From positions 87,405-151,404 of the forward strand of contig NZ_QICI01000010.1 in assembly GCF_004119445.1 (NCBI RefSeq): a stretch of DNA of 64,000 nucleotides. The letters are read 5' to 3'. The notes below the pieces were generated by a model. It was given only the letters and a program-made list of their open reading frames with translations. It was not told where the DNA came from and did no database searches. Shown one piece after another: positions 1 to 8,651 of this stretch (position 1 is its first letter; each line of letters starts with the position of its first letter). Made by a program: the position numbers and the translations under genes. This DNA comes from Chryseobacterium sp. CH21. GTDB lineage: Bacteria; Bacteroidota; Bacteroidia; Flavobacteriales; Weeksellaceae.

Positions 1-375
1 GTGTGGGGCTGTAGGGTTTGAGTGTGGGAGGGTTTTAGAGTTGGTGTGTTGAAGTTGCAGGGTGCGAGGTGAAATATGGGAGATAATTATGTGATTGAAG
101 GATTCAAGATACGAGAATGCGGGATGCGGGGTTCGGAATAGGAGTTTCGCACGGAAGTTAGGAGATAAAAAATTGTTTCGCATTAGATATATGGAATAAA
201 GGTTATTCATCCCTTCCAAAAACTATTCCTCATATAACTTAAACCCGAATCTCTAACCTCTCACTCTCAAACACTAAAACCCAGCAACTCGAAACTCTCG
301 CAACCCGAATCTTTATTCTCTCACTCTAAAACCCTAAAACTCTCCCACACTCAAACCCCACTCCCCGCAACCCGC
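1..375. repeat. degenerate tandem and inverted repeat block
   Basis: No gene is visible here. Two repeat units of about 60 nt start at 242 and 302 with aacccgaatc followed by ctctcactct and an aaaac-ctaaaac core; a third start (aacccgcc) at 369 runs into the end of the peroxidase gene. The left part (about 15-50, gggtttgagtgtgggag) is the reverse complement of about 338-358, so the block is also an imperfect inverted repeat. Similar low-complexity blocks occur between flavobacterial genes as far as I recall; I know of no function. Confidence 0.7.
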
Positions 376-2205
376 CTACTTCGCTTTACTCACATCCGTA
401 AGAGCATTCAGAAAGGCTATAATCTGTTTGATTTCCGTTTCGGTAAGGTTTAATTTATCCGGTGCTAAGGTTTGATTTTTCATTTTCAGTCCTAATCCTT
501 CTCCTCCTCCTTCATTATAAAAATCAAGTACTTCTTCTAATGTATTGAAAGCTCCGTTATGGAAATAAGGTTTCGTAAGGGCGATATTTCTAACAGTAAC
601 CGTTTTGAAAGAGTAATCATAAATCCATGATTTTTCCTTTTTTACCGGGCTGTTTCCTCTTCCCAAATCCTGGTCAAGCTCTACAGGAAGCTGATTGATC
701 GGTCTCGTTGGTATTCCTAAGACTTCAGATTCATTTTCATTAAAAAATGGCGGTACCAATCCTGAAAAGTGAGGAGCAAAATGACAGGTTGCACAATTGG
801 CTTTTCCCATAAACAGATTGAATCCTTTTTTAACATCATCGGAAACATTCTTTTCATTCCTCATAAAACGGTCAAAATCGCTGTCAAATGAGTATAGTGA
901 AGCCACATAAGAACTTAATGCTTTTGAAAAATTTTCTTTGCTGATTTTCCCATCCTTGAAGGCATTTCGAAAAGCCTTTTTATATTCAGGTTTTGTTTTT
1001 AATTTCTGAATGATACTTTCATAACTGGTGTTGAATTCCTGTTCATTATAAATAACGTGCTCTGCCTGCTGCTCAAGATAGAATGCACGAAGATCATAGA
1101 AGAATCTCTTGGCAAAAACAGCATTATATAAAGAGGGAGAATTTCTTAAAACAGTTTTCCCTTCCACGTTGCTTTGTGATTTTGCTTTCAGATCTGTAAA
1201 AGCATTTTCCTGAAGGTGGCAGGTTGCACAGCTCATTTTTCCGTTACCACTTAAGTTCTGATCGTAGAAAATAGATTTTCCAAGGTTACGAAGTTCCGGG
1301 TTATCTTCTGAGGATTTCAATAAGGTATAAAAATATGGATCCAGGAAATCGCTGCTGAAAAAGTTTTTATTCCCTACATTCCATCCTGAAAATTCTTTAA
1401 GATCATCAGGTCTGCCGTCCCATTTCCCAAACTCTTCATATAAAGGCTGTACATATTTTTTATAAAACTCAATCCTGTCAAAGGTTTCAAAATCTGTATT
1501 TTTTGAAAGGTAGCCGATTGCATCTCTTAAAATCTGATCAGCTTTCTGAATATTATAGTTTTTAAAATAAGGATCATCATTGATGTATTTCTGTATTCCC
1601 GTAAGTGCATGGCCTGTTTCTTCTGAAATATTCAGAGAGCCTGGGGTATCAAAACCTGACACTCCAAGTGAATAGATCCTGATTAGTTCTATACGTAAAG
1701 GCAATGTTTTGTTGTTTCCCTTACTTAGTCCATTTTTTAAAGCACTTAAATAAAACCCAGAATAACTGTTGTATAAAAAGGTAGTAATGGTCTTAATTTT
1801 TTCTTTCTCATTTTCTGCTTCATCTGAGAATATAAGCTCATCCAGCACCTGCAATCCTTCGGGAGGAAGTGTATATGAAGAGGTACCTGCAGCTTCTATA
1901 TGAAACAGAGGTGCCGCATTAAGATGGGTTTTGGTAAATTCAGGGTAATGGTAAGCAACATAAAATTCTATTTCTTTGAATGAATTTCTTGTACTGCTCA
2001 GAGATTTTTGTAATTCTGCCAGGGAAATACGGTCTTCTGAGAACTTATCAACATCTGATTTCAGCTGTTCAAGCTTGATTTTAAAGTCGGATAGTCCTTT
2101 ATTGACAAATGTATTTTCGCTTTCTTTTCCTTTATAAACAGGATTAAAAGACATTACTGCAAATCCTATCAGAAGGACGATTACAAGCAGTGGATAAGAT
2201 CTCAT
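376..2205 (-). CDS. di-heme cytochrome c peroxidase with long N-terminal helical domain
   Basis: Probable periplasmic c-type peroxidase of the CCP/MauG family. A hydrophobic N-terminus (residues 4-20) gives export or membrane anchoring. Two CATCH heme-binding motifs sit at 326-330 and 471-475, so the catalytic module covers about 300-609. Residues 25-290 are mostly helical and acidic, with no heme motif. At 609 residues it is far longer than classical bacterial CCP (about 350), and the extension resembles N-terminal domains seen in other long flavobacterial peroxidases. The family reduces H2O2 or oxidizes a protein or small substrate; the substrate is not evident. The gene is monocistronic, with a TAnnTTTG promoter almost touching the start codon. 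A second, shorter di-heme peroxidase lies at 32565-33707. Confidence 0.88.
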   Translation of the reverse strand: MRSYPLLVIVLLIGFAVMSFNPVYKGKESENTFVNKGLSDFKIKLEQLKSDVDKFSEDRISLAELQKSLSSTRNSFKEIEFYVAYHYPEFTKTHLNAAPLFHIEAAGTSSYTLPPEGLQVLDELIFSDEAENEKEKIKTITTFLYNSYSGFYLSALKNGLSKGNNKTLPLRIELIRIYSLGVSGFDTPGSLNISEETGHALTGIQKYINDDPYFKNYNIQKADQILRDAIGYLSKNTDFETFDRIEFYKKYVQPLYEEFGKWDGRPDDLKEFSGWNVGNKNFFSSDFLDPYFYTLLKSSEDNPELRNLGKSIFYDQNLSGNGKMSCATCHLQENAFTDLKAKSQSNVEGKTVLRNSPSLYNAVFAKRFFYDLRAFYLEQQAEHVIYNEQEFNTSYESIIQKLKTKPEYKKAFRNAFKDGKISKENFSKALSSYVASLYSFDSDFDRFMRNEKNVSDDVKKGFNLFMGKANCATCHFAPHFSGLVPPFFNENESEVLGIPTRPINQLPVELDQDLGRGNSPVKKEKSWIYDYSFKTVTVRNIALTKPYFHNGAFNTLEEVLDFYNEGGGEGLGLKMKNQTLAPDKLNLTETEIKQIIAFLNALTDVSKAK

Positions 2206-2218
2206 GAATTTTTAGCGG

Positions 2219-2226
2219 CAAAAGTA
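2219..2226 (-). promoter_or_regulatory. -7 promoter element for the long peroxidase
   Basis: On the minus strand the sequence reads TACTTTTG, matching the Bacteroidetes -7 consensus TAnnTTTG, 13 nt before the ATG. The leader would be only a few nucleotides. No clear TTG lies at -33. The 11 nt TACTTTTGCCG recur at the TonB-receptor promoter (26984). Confidence 0.5.
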
Positions 2227-2434
2227 TTCATCTGATGTTATCTCAGTTTTAATAGCAGATTAAATAATGTTTATATTTCTGATATAATATTTTTCACTAA
2301 TTTTAAGCCCCGAAATCAAATTCATTATTCTAAAGAAAACGGTTCTTCGAAATACCGGAAAAATAATGGCGGGAGATTATTGGGAGAGGATTTTTTAATT
2401 AGATTCAACACATCAAAAAAACTAAAATAGTATT

Positions 2435-2920
2435 ATGAAAACAAAACTATGGTTTGCTGTTGCAGCAAGTTTCCTTTCTATGACGGCATTTTCACAGAAA
2501 AAGAAGCAACCGGAGAAATCATCCGGAAAGCAGCAGGAAATGGCTGTATATGCGGAGAAAAGAGGTTCTGATTATTACTTGGTCCGCCTGGAAAAAGATA
2601 AAAATATCCCGAATGTGTATGTATATTCCAACGGTGTAACCAAACCCTATAAAAACTATACAGATCTGAAGGATATTGTTGTAGAATTCCCGGGAATGAT
2701 GACCTCCAACAATTCAACAAAGGAAGAACTGATTTCTATTCTTAAAAAAGAGGATCACTTCTACGAAATCACTTCACAGAGGAAAGATCCTAAAAACATT
2801 GAAAAAACGGTGGTTACGGTATATGAAGTAATGAATGGTCAGAAGAGGATTGTAGAAGAATACAATGACATCTACGAGGTTATGGCATCTCCTTATAAAG
2901 AAGCTATTATGATTAATTAA
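2435..2920 (+). CDS. secreted protein of unknown function
   Basis: I do not recognise the family. The 161-residue product starts with a clean signal peptide (residues 1-20, cleavage after AFS, mature QKKK), followed by a Lys/Gln-rich stretch and a mixed alpha/beta domain without obvious catalytic motifs. It ends 22 nt before the nucleoside phosphorylase gene on the same strand, so the two may be co-transcribed. It is likely periplasmic. No lipobox and no T9SS tail are present. Confidence 0.72.
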   Translation: MKTKLWFAVAASFLSMTAFSQKKKQPEKSSGKQQEMAVYAEKRGSDYYLVRLEKDKNIPNVYVYSNGVTKPYKNYTDLKDIVVEFPGMMTSNNSTKEELISILKKEDHFYEITSQRKDPKNIEKTVVTVYEVMNGQKRIVEEYNDIYEVMASPYKEAIMIN

Positions 2921-2942
2921 AAAAACAAAAAATATACATATT

Positions 2943-3797
2943 ATGCTAAACAAACTTGCTGCTTCAGAACTTGTTCTGAATGAAGACGGAAGTGTATACC
3001 ACCTGAATCTTCTCCCTGAAGATATTGCTGATAAAATCATCCTTGTAGGTGATCCAGACAGAGTAGCTAAAGTTTCAAAATATTTTGATACCGTAGAAAT
3101 CAAAAAAAATAAAAGAGAATTCTATACGCATACAGGAACGCTTCGCGGAGAAAGAATCACTGTAATGTCTACGGGTATCGGAACTGAAAACATCGATATC
3201 GTAATGAACGAATTAGATGCTTTGGTAAACATTGATCTTCAAAACAAAGAATTCAAGACTGAGCACAAAGCTCTTGAATTATTCCGTATGGGAACTTGCG
3301 GAAGTGTAAACCCGGATGTACAGGTAGATAATATGCTGGTTACTCAGAATGTAGTAGGTTTAGACGGATTAATGCACTTCTATCAGGATTACAACTTCGA
3401 AAATGAATTTTCTAAAACCTTCTTAGAAAAATTCCCTTACGAAAAAATCAAGCCAATGCTTTATTTCTCAGACTGGGCAGAAGAAATGGGAGATTATTAT
3501 AAAGATGCCAAATACCATGGAAATACAGCTACATTCCCTGGATTTTATGCTCCACAGGGAAGACAGCTTCGTTTGAAAGCAGTAGATGACAAATTCTTAG
3601 AAACCTTGAATGATCTTGGAATCACCAATTTCGAAATGGAAACCTCTGCCATCTATGCTCTTTCAAAATTATTAGGACACAAAGCGATTACCGTAAATAA
3701 TGTTATTGCCAACAGAAGACGTGGAGAGTTCTCTGCAGATCATCATGCTTCTGAGAAAAACCTTATTGAATGGGTATTGGAAAGAATTATTAAGTAA
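2943..3797 (+). CDS. nucleoside phosphorylase (uridine phosphorylase-like)
   Basis: Member of the PNP/UDP phosphorylase family, which cleaves nucleosides with phosphate to free base and ribose-1-phosphate in the cytosol. The phosphate-binding GDPDR motif lies near residue 37, a GTCGS glycine motif in the middle, and the nucleoside/ribose signature FEMETSAIYAL near 230. Length 284 is slightly above the usual 250-ish of uridine phosphorylases. It follows the secreted protein by 22 nt and is closed by a strong terminator. The substrate (uridine or purine nucleoside) cannot be decided from sequence by eye, so no symbol is given. Confidence 0.85.
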   Translation: MLNKLAASELVLNEDGSVYHLNLLPEDIADKIILVGDPDRVAKVSKYFDTVEIKKNKREFYTHTGTLRGERITVMSTGIGTENIDIVMNELDALVNIDLQNKEFKTEHKALELFRMGTCGSVNPDVQVDNMLVTQNVVGLDGLMHFYQDYNFENEFSKTFLEKFPYEKIKPMLYFSDWAEEMGDYYKDAKYHGNTATFPGFYAPQGRQLRLKAVDDKFLETLNDLGITNFEMETSAIYALSKLLGHKAITVNNVIANRRRGEFSADHHASEKNLIEWVLERIIK

Positions 3798-3823
3798 TTA
3801 TTTTATTTATATACATAAAAAGA

Positions 3824-3855
3824 CCTCCGGAAATTATTCCGGAGGTTTTTATTTT
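3824..3855 (+). terminator. intrinsic terminator after nucleoside phosphorylase
   Basis: A 9-bp perfect stem (cctccggaa at 3824-3832, ttccggagg at 3837-3845), a 4-nt loop and a following T-rich tract. Confidence 0.9.
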
Positions 3856-3868
3856 TTATCCATCCAGC

Positions 3869-3936
3869 TTGTCATTCCGGAGGAATCTAAATACTGATTT
3901 TTTAAAATCTACATAGAGATTCCTGCGGAATGACAA
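3869..3936. repeat. inverted repeat with 20-nt arms
   Basis: Arms at 3869-3888 (starting ttgtcattccggagg) and 3917-3936 (ending ggaatgacaa) are complementary with one mismatch, around a 28-nt AT-rich spacer. It lies just past a terminator, between convergent genes. It looks like a REP/MITE-type non-coding element; related TGTCATTCC arms are common in Bacteroidetes spacers as far as I recall. Confidence 0.75.
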
Positions 3937-3989
3937 AAGTTATCATAAGAAATTATGTAAATAACCATCTTATTAAGCACTAAAAATAA

Positions 3990-4751
3990 TTACAAATGAA
4001 ACGTTCTCGGATCCGGATACTGAAACACATAATCCAGCTCAGACACCAACTTTGAAGACATCACCTTCTTCCCTTTCACTTCAAACTCTTCATCATCCGT
4101 TATATTTTTCTGCGCATTAATAACCTGGCTTTTTGCCGGATGTATCGGAGCAGTTACATTATATAATTTTGATTCCGTTCCTCTTTCAATCATCTCTGAG
4201 ATAATAGCACTGATATCAGCATAATGAATATGATTGACTGCATGATCAAGGTTGCCCACATTGTAATTTTTCAAAAGTCTGTTATTACCCATCAAACCGC
4301 CAAGTCTTAAAATATTAAGCTGTGGATATTTATTTCTAAGGATTCTTTCACCCGATACTTTTTCCAAAGGAAGATCTTCTTCTGTAAATTCCTGATGAAG
4401 ATCGGGATAGCCCCCTGTAGAGCTCATCAGAAACATCTGTCCTTTAAAGTCTCCTATAAAAGCTGATAAATTCTGGATTCTATTGTATAAAGAACTTACA
4501 CAACAGCTCTTTTCTGAAACCGGAATGGTAATAAGTAAAACATCAAGATCTTTAATCTCAGACCATGGTGAATAAGGCTCTGTCAGCTGATAGTCAGGAA
4601 AAGAAGCTATTACAGCATTAATACCTTTATTATTGAGCTGATCTGCTTTGCTTTCCGTGGTTGTGGTTACTGTTATAATGTATTTTCCGGAGAATGAAGA
4701 TGCTATTCTCTCCCCTAACCAACCATAGCCTATAATTCCTATTTTCTTCAT
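3990..4751 (-). CDS. NAD(P)-binding epimerase/SDR-like protein
   Basis: The 253-residue protein opens with a Rossmann dinucleotide-binding loop (GYGWLG, residues 8-13) and shows an extended-SDR layout: a mid-protein MSSTGGYP segment in the position of the catalytic Ser/Tyr region, then RLGGLMG and a HYAD motif. The best general match is the NAD-dependent epimerase/dehydratase superfamily, close to YeeZ-like proteins. It is cytosolic; substrate unknown. The classical YxxxK pair is not obvious, so activity as a true dehydrogenase is uncertain. It is transcribed alone. Confidence 0.7.
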   Translation of the reverse strand: MKKIGIIGYGWLGERIASSFSGKYIITVTTTTESKADQLNNKGINAVIASFPDYQLTEPYSPWSEIKDLDVLLITIPVSEKSCCVSSLYNRIQNLSAFIGDFKGQMFLMSSTGGYPDLHQEFTEEDLPLEKVSGERILRNKYPQLNILRLGGLMGNNRLLKNYNVGNLDHAVNHIHYADISAIISEMIERGTESKLYNVTAPIHPAKSQVINAQKNITDDEEFEVKGKKVMSSKLVSELDYVFQYPDPRTFHL

Positions 4752-4861
4752 ATTTCAGAGAAGATTTTCCGTTTTTTAATCTTACAAAAATAATATATTT
4801 ACCTCTGTACACTATTGTATTTAATAGAAATTCAATTAAAATCCTGATCTATGATCTGAAA

Positions 4862-4892
4862 ATAAAAAAGGACTCCCAGTCCGGAAGTCCTT
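4862..4892 (-). terminator. intrinsic terminator of the YadA-head-like gene
   Basis: On the minus strand, aaggact (4886-4892) pairs with agtcctt (4869-4875) around a GC-rich inner loop, followed by six T. Confidence 0.8.
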
Positions 4893-4926
4893 CACACCAT
4901 ATCAACTATAATAAAAAATCTATCAT

Positions 4927-6204
4927 TTAAAATTCATTGATCATCACATAAAAATGTCCGGAGTACAAACTATTCGCACTTTCTGAAATATTTGTAAGAT
5001 TAACTGTAATGCTTGATGTAGAAGTAAGCCTTGGATTCGAGATAGAAAATGAAGAATTCCCTACAAAATCTCCTGCTGGAGAAACCACAACGACCGCTCT
5101 TACAGAACCAGGCTGATAACCATTCGGAACCGGAATATCAATGGTTGTTGATTTTCCCGGAGGTAAATTGTTGATCGATATTCCCGGCCATGTTTCAAAA
5201 CTGATTTGATTTTTCTGTACACTGCCCTTTTCGCCCAACTTAAACTGTCCGCTTACATCTAGTTTTGCAGAGACATTCGGAGCATTAGTACCTATTCCTA
5301 CATTAGCATTATTATCACCCAGAACAACGGCATTGGCCTGTGAAGTAGTTGCTCCATATCCTACCGCTGTTGAATATTGCCCCAATGCATTGGCGCCAGA
5401 GCCTAAAGCTGTTGAGTTTTGACTATTGGTTACCGCATTATATCCTAAAGCAGTTTCGCTGTTGGTATTTGTTTTCGCATTGTATCCTAATGCGATGGAT
5501 TGAAAACCATCTGCGGAAGAATTATTTCCCACTGCTACTGATTCATTACTGCTGGCCTGTGCATGAAATCCTATTGCTGTTGATCTGAATCCGCCTGCGG
5601 TAGTTTTATTTCCCAGAGCTAAGGCTTCATTTCCGGATACCGTTGTGGCGCTTCCGATGGCTATTCCCATAAATGCTGAGTTAGCACTTCCAATGGCGAC
5701 ACCGTTCTGCCCTGCATTGGAGCTTGTTCCAAAGCTTACTGAATTATCAACGCCCAATCTTCCGGCTGTTAATGCATTTACTTTAAAGATGAGATCATCA
5801 TATGTTTTTGTTCCTAAAGCAAGGGTTGTATTGGCTCCTCCATAATTTCCAACATTCGTACCTGTAAGATTCCAGTTTGTTCCATTATCTATTTTTGTGG
5901 GATCACCTCCATTTGCTAAAATTTTATTCCATTTCGATTCAAACCAATAATAAAATCCAATGTCTTTCAAAGTTGAATTTCCATTATTCCATACGATAAG
6001 TCCATCCGCTGGTGAAGGTACTGTTGTATTATCCGTTGTTGATGCTAATGCAACACTTGGAAGGAGTACCCCTTTATTGCTGGCATTGATATGAAGCATT
6101 GCTGAAGGTGCAGGGTTTGGAGTTCCTATCCCAACCTGGGCATTCACAAAACAAGTAAAGAATAATAAAAGAAGAGTGTAGTGTAGTTTATAGTTTTTTT
6201 GCAT
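4927..6204 (-). CDS. secreted protein with YadA-type head repeats
   Basis: Probable surface or secreted structural protein. I start it at the ATG at 6204, where the signal peptide (MQKNYK, hydrophobic run, cleavage after VNA) begins; an ATG 13 codons upstream would put an unlikely leader before it. After VGIGTPNPAPSAMLH, typical of Bacteroidetes tail-fiber-like proteins, residues about 165-310 hold at least eight head repeats of about 14 residues (TAIGFHA, VAVGNNS, IALGYNA, TALGYNA, TAVGYGA). These are left-handed beta-roll units of trimeric autotransporter heads (Hep_Hag/YadA head). There is no YadA membrane anchor; the C-terminal 100 residues form a beta-rich domain. It is monocistronic. 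Confidence 0.78.
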   Translation of the reverse strand: MQKNYKLHYTLLLLFFTCFVNAQVGIGTPNPAPSAMLHINASNKGVLLPSVALASTTDNTTVPSPADGLIVWNNGNSTLKDIGFYYWFESKWNKILANGGDPTKIDNGTNWNLTGTNVGNYGGANTTLALGTKTYDDLIFKVNALTAGRLGVDNSVSFGTSSNAGQNGVAIGSANSAFMGIAIGSATTVSGNEALALGNKTTAGGFRSTAIGFHAQASSNESVAVGNNSSADGFQSIALGYNAKTNTNSETALGYNAVTNSQNSTALGSGANALGQYSTAVGYGATTSQANAVVLGDNNANVGIGTNAPNVSAKLDVSGQFKLGEKGSVQKNQISFETWPGISINNLPPGKSTTIDIPVPNGYQPGSVRAVVVVSPAGDFVGNSSFSISNPRLTSTSSITVNLTNISESANSLYSGHFYVMINEF

Positions 6205-6224
6205 TCCTGTAATTTTAGGAGGTG

Positions 6225-6232
6225 CAAATATA
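6225..6232 (-). promoter_or_regulatory. -7 promoter element, YadA-head-like gene
   Basis: Minus strand TATATTTG matches TAnnTTTG, 20 nt upstream of the chosen ATG at 6204, and it overlaps the longer alternative start region. This supports the shorter start. Confidence 0.55.
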
Positions 6233-6469
6233 CAAATTTTCAATAATTTATTAATAAAACATTAATATTATTGAAAAAACAATAATTAAAAACACATTAT
6301 GGTGAGTAAAATAAAACTTAATCACAAAACAATGAAAAATGTTTAAATATCAAGCATTTATTAAATAGAGCATTCATTGGACTTTGCAGATATCTCTAAT
6401 TTTCTGCTTAACTTTTTAAATTGTATAATTATCAATAAACTTCACCAAATTTTGAATAAAAAACAACTA

Positions 6470-7027
6470 TTATTTTCTGGTAAAACAGTCTTTTAAATGG
6501 TCATTTACCATTCCGGTTGCCTGCATATGGGCATAAATTACCGTAGAACCTACGAATTTGAAGCCTCTTTTTTTAAGTTCTTTGGAAATAAGATCTGAAA
6601 TTTCTGTAGTAGCAGGAACAGCAGACAATGATTCCGGACTGTTATCAATCGGTTTGCCACCTATAAAGTTCCATATGTATTGGGAAAAGCTTCCAAATTC
6701 CCTTTGGACCTCCATAAATTGCTGTGCATTGGTAATGGATGCCAGGATCTTGAGTCTGTTTCGGATAATCCCAGAATTGTTCATCAATTCTTCGATCTTT
6801 TTATCAGAATAGGCCGCCACTTTTTTATAATCGAAATGATCAAAAGCTTTTCTGAAATTGTCTCTCTTAGACAAAATAGTATACCAGCTCAGTCCGGCTT
6901 GAAAACTTTCAAGAATAAGGAATTCAAATATCGTTTTATCATCATACACAGGTCTGCCCCATTCTTCATCATGGTACGTTCTGTAGAGATCATCTTTTTC
7001 ACACCATCCACAGCGAATTTTTTCCAT
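6470..7027 (-). CDS. tag: DNA-3-methyladenine glycosylase I
   Basis: Base-excision repair enzyme that removes 3-methyladenine from alkylated DNA. The 185-residue protein has the family hallmarks: N-terminal RCGWC and YHDEEWG, the zinc-snap ligands Cys6 and His19 at the N-terminus and a His plus the Cys of HLKDC at the C-terminus, and the helix-hairpin-helix region between. I start at the ATG at 7027; the three codons upstream (TTG start) are less likely. A well-spaced promoter lies directly upstream. It is transcribed alone, leftward. Confidence 0.92.
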   Translation of the reverse strand: MEKIRCGWCEKDDLYRTYHDEEWGRPVYDDKTIFEFLILESFQAGLSWYTILSKRDNFRKAFDHFDYKKVAAYSDKKIEELMNNSGIIRNRLKILASITNAQQFMEVQREFGSFSQYIWNFIGGKPIDNSPESLSAVPATTEISDLISKELKKRGFKFVGSTVIYAHMQATGMVNDHLKDCFTRK

Positions 7028-7047
7028 AATTATCAAATTTTATATAT

Positions 7048-7077
7048 TAAAGATACTACCGATTTGGAAAAAGACAA
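7048..7077 (-). promoter_or_regulatory. promoter of tag
   Basis: Minus strand: TTG (7075-7077), 19-nt spacer, TATCTTTA (7048-7055). Spacing is ideal for the Bacteroidetes sigma factor; one base differs from TAnnTTTG. Confidence 0.55.
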
Positions 7078-7166
7078 CAAAATATTATGAAAAGTTTAAC
7101 AACCTATCCTGATTTTAGGAATAGTTATTGTTTAATTACAACTACCAAACTAAAATTTATAGTATT

Positions 7167-7466
7167 ATGAACAATTCAGAGTATAACAAAGCGGAAAATG
7201 CAGTAAACAATGTAGAAAATTCTTTACAGAATGCAACGGACAAAGCCAAATGGAAAATCAATGAATTGGCAGACAAGGCCAAAGATTATATCAATGAGAA
7301 AAGGAATAATGATCAGGAGGCCAGCCAGGAAGACTGGCTAGACAGGGTAAAAGCTAATGTATCCGATGCATGGGAGGATATCAAAGATAAAGCAGATGAG
7401 GCATGGGAAAAAACCAAAGATGCAGCAGAGGATGTAAAGGCAGAATGGAATAAGAAAACCAATTAG
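7167..7466 (+). CDS. small LEA-like amphipathic helical protein
   Basis: The 99-residue, strongly charged protein has no signal peptide. Its second half repeats an Ala/Asp/Glu/Lys-rich pattern of about 11 residues (DKADEAWEKTK, DAAEDVKAEWN), as in LEA-type and apolipoprotein-like stress proteins. The start is the ATG at 7167; an upstream TTG would add an unlikely leader. Such proteins are often linked to desiccation or envelope stress, which is inference here. It is followed by its own terminator. Confidence 0.7.
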   Translation: MNNSEYNKAENAVNNVENSLQNATDKAKWKINELADKAKDYINEKRNNDQEASQEDWLDRVKANVSDAWEDIKDKADEAWEKTKDAAEDVKAEWNKKTN

Positions 7467-7496
7467 TATTTCAGTCATATAAATATTTTCAATAAA

Positions 7497-7531
7497 ATGG
7501 AGTCTTAAAATTAATAAGGCTCCATTTTTTA
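7497..7531 (+). terminator. intrinsic terminator after LEA-like gene
   Basis: Stem atggagtctta (7497-7507) with taaggctccat (7514-7524), one G-T pair, then a T tract. Confidence 0.85.
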
Positions 7532-7555
7532 TTATGTCATAACCACAATTATTGT

Positions 7556-7563
7556 TACATTTG
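7556..7563 (+). promoter_or_regulatory. -7 promoter element of fabI
   Basis: TACATTTG matches TAnnTTTG, 24 nt before the fabI ATG. Confidence 0.55.
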
Positions 7564-7587
7564 TAGTATAATAAACATTAAAAAATT

Positions 7588-8397
7588 ATGTCATACGGTT
7601 TACTTAAAGGCAAAAAGGGAATTATTTTTGGAGCCCTTAATGAACAATCTATCGCATGGAAAGTTGCTGAAAGATGCCATGAGGAAGGTGCTGAATTCAT
7701 TTTATCTAATGCTCCTATTGCTTTGAGAATGGGAGAACTTAATGGTTTAGCAGAAAAAACAGGTTCTGAAGTAATAGGTGCTGATGCTACTTCTGTAGAA
7801 GATCTTGAAAAACTTTTTGATGCCGCTGTTGCAAAATTTGGAAAAATCGACTTTATCCTTCACTCTATCGGGATGTCTATCAACGTAAGAAAAGGAAAAC
7901 ATTATACAGAAATGAACTACGACTGGTTGGAAAAAGGCTGGGATATTTCCGCTGTTTCTTTCCACAAAGTAATGCGTGTGGCTTGGGAAAAAGACTGTAT
8001 GAATGAGTGGGGAAGTATTTTGGCACTTACTTATATTGCGGCTCAGAGAACATTCCCGGATTATAATGATATGTCTGACAACAAAGCTTATCTGGAAAGT
8101 ATCGCAAGAACTTTCGGAAACTATTGGGGAGAAAGAAAAGTACGTGTAAATACGGTTTCTCAGTCTCCTACCATGACGACTGCAGGCAGCGGTGTGAAAG
8201 GTTTCGGAGGATTCCTCGGATATGCAGAAGATATGTCTCCACTAGGAAATGCGACTGCTCTTGAATGTGCAGACTACTGTGTAACGCTATTCTCTGATCT
8301 TACTAAAAAAGTAACGATGCAGAATCTTTTCCATGATGGAGGTTTCAGCAGCTCAGGAGTTACTCAGAGAGTAATCAGTAAATATGATGCTGAATAA
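7588..8397 (+). CDS. fabI: enoyl-[acyl-carrier-protein] reductase (NADH)
   Basis: Cytosolic enzyme that reduces enoyl-ACP in the last step of each fatty-acid elongation cycle. The 269-residue protein carries the FabI-type nucleotide loop (residues 11-21, GIIFGALNEQS), the LHSIGM segment and the catalytic pair Tyr159-x6-Lys166, the SDR-variant spacing of FabI. Length is usual (about 260-270). It has its own promoter and terminator and is not part of a fab operon here. It is the expected target of triclosan-type inhibitors (family knowledge). Confidence 0.95.
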   Translation: MSYGLLKGKKGIIFGALNEQSIAWKVAERCHEEGAEFILSNAPIALRMGELNGLAEKTGSEVIGADATSVEDLEKLFDAAVAKFGKIDFILHSIGMSINVRKGKHYTEMNYDWLEKGWDISAVSFHKVMRVAWEKDCMNEWGSILALTYIAAQRTFPDYNDMSDNKAYLESIARTFGNYWGERKVRVNTVSQSPTMTTAGSGVKGFGGFLGYAEDMSPLGNATALECADYCVTLFSDLTKKVTMQNLFHDGGFSSSGVTQRVISKYDAE

Positions 8398-8451
8398 TTA
8401 GCAGAAAACTTATTTTTAAATACAATAAAGGAGCAATCCTATTCAATACAA

Positions 8452-8481
8452 GCAATGCATTCAAGATGCATTGCTTTTTTA
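8452..8481 (+). terminator. intrinsic terminator after fabI
   Basis: Perfect 9-bp stem gcaatgcat / atgcattgc (8452-8460, 8466-8474), 5-nt loop, six T. Confidence 0.9.
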
Positions 8482-8651
8482 TATAATCAATACCATAAAT
8501 AAATATTATTCAACCATTGACTGTAATTCAATTATTTACTCTAAAATATCAGCAATATTAATTTATAATTTTTATTAAATATTCAAAATATCCATAAATT
8601 AGTACTACCAAATAACTTATTTATGGAAAAAAATTAAAGTCTTGCGCTGTA

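Noticed and set aside
242..375. CRISPR array
   Set aside because: Units are tandem and degenerate with no unique spacers, and no cas genes are near.
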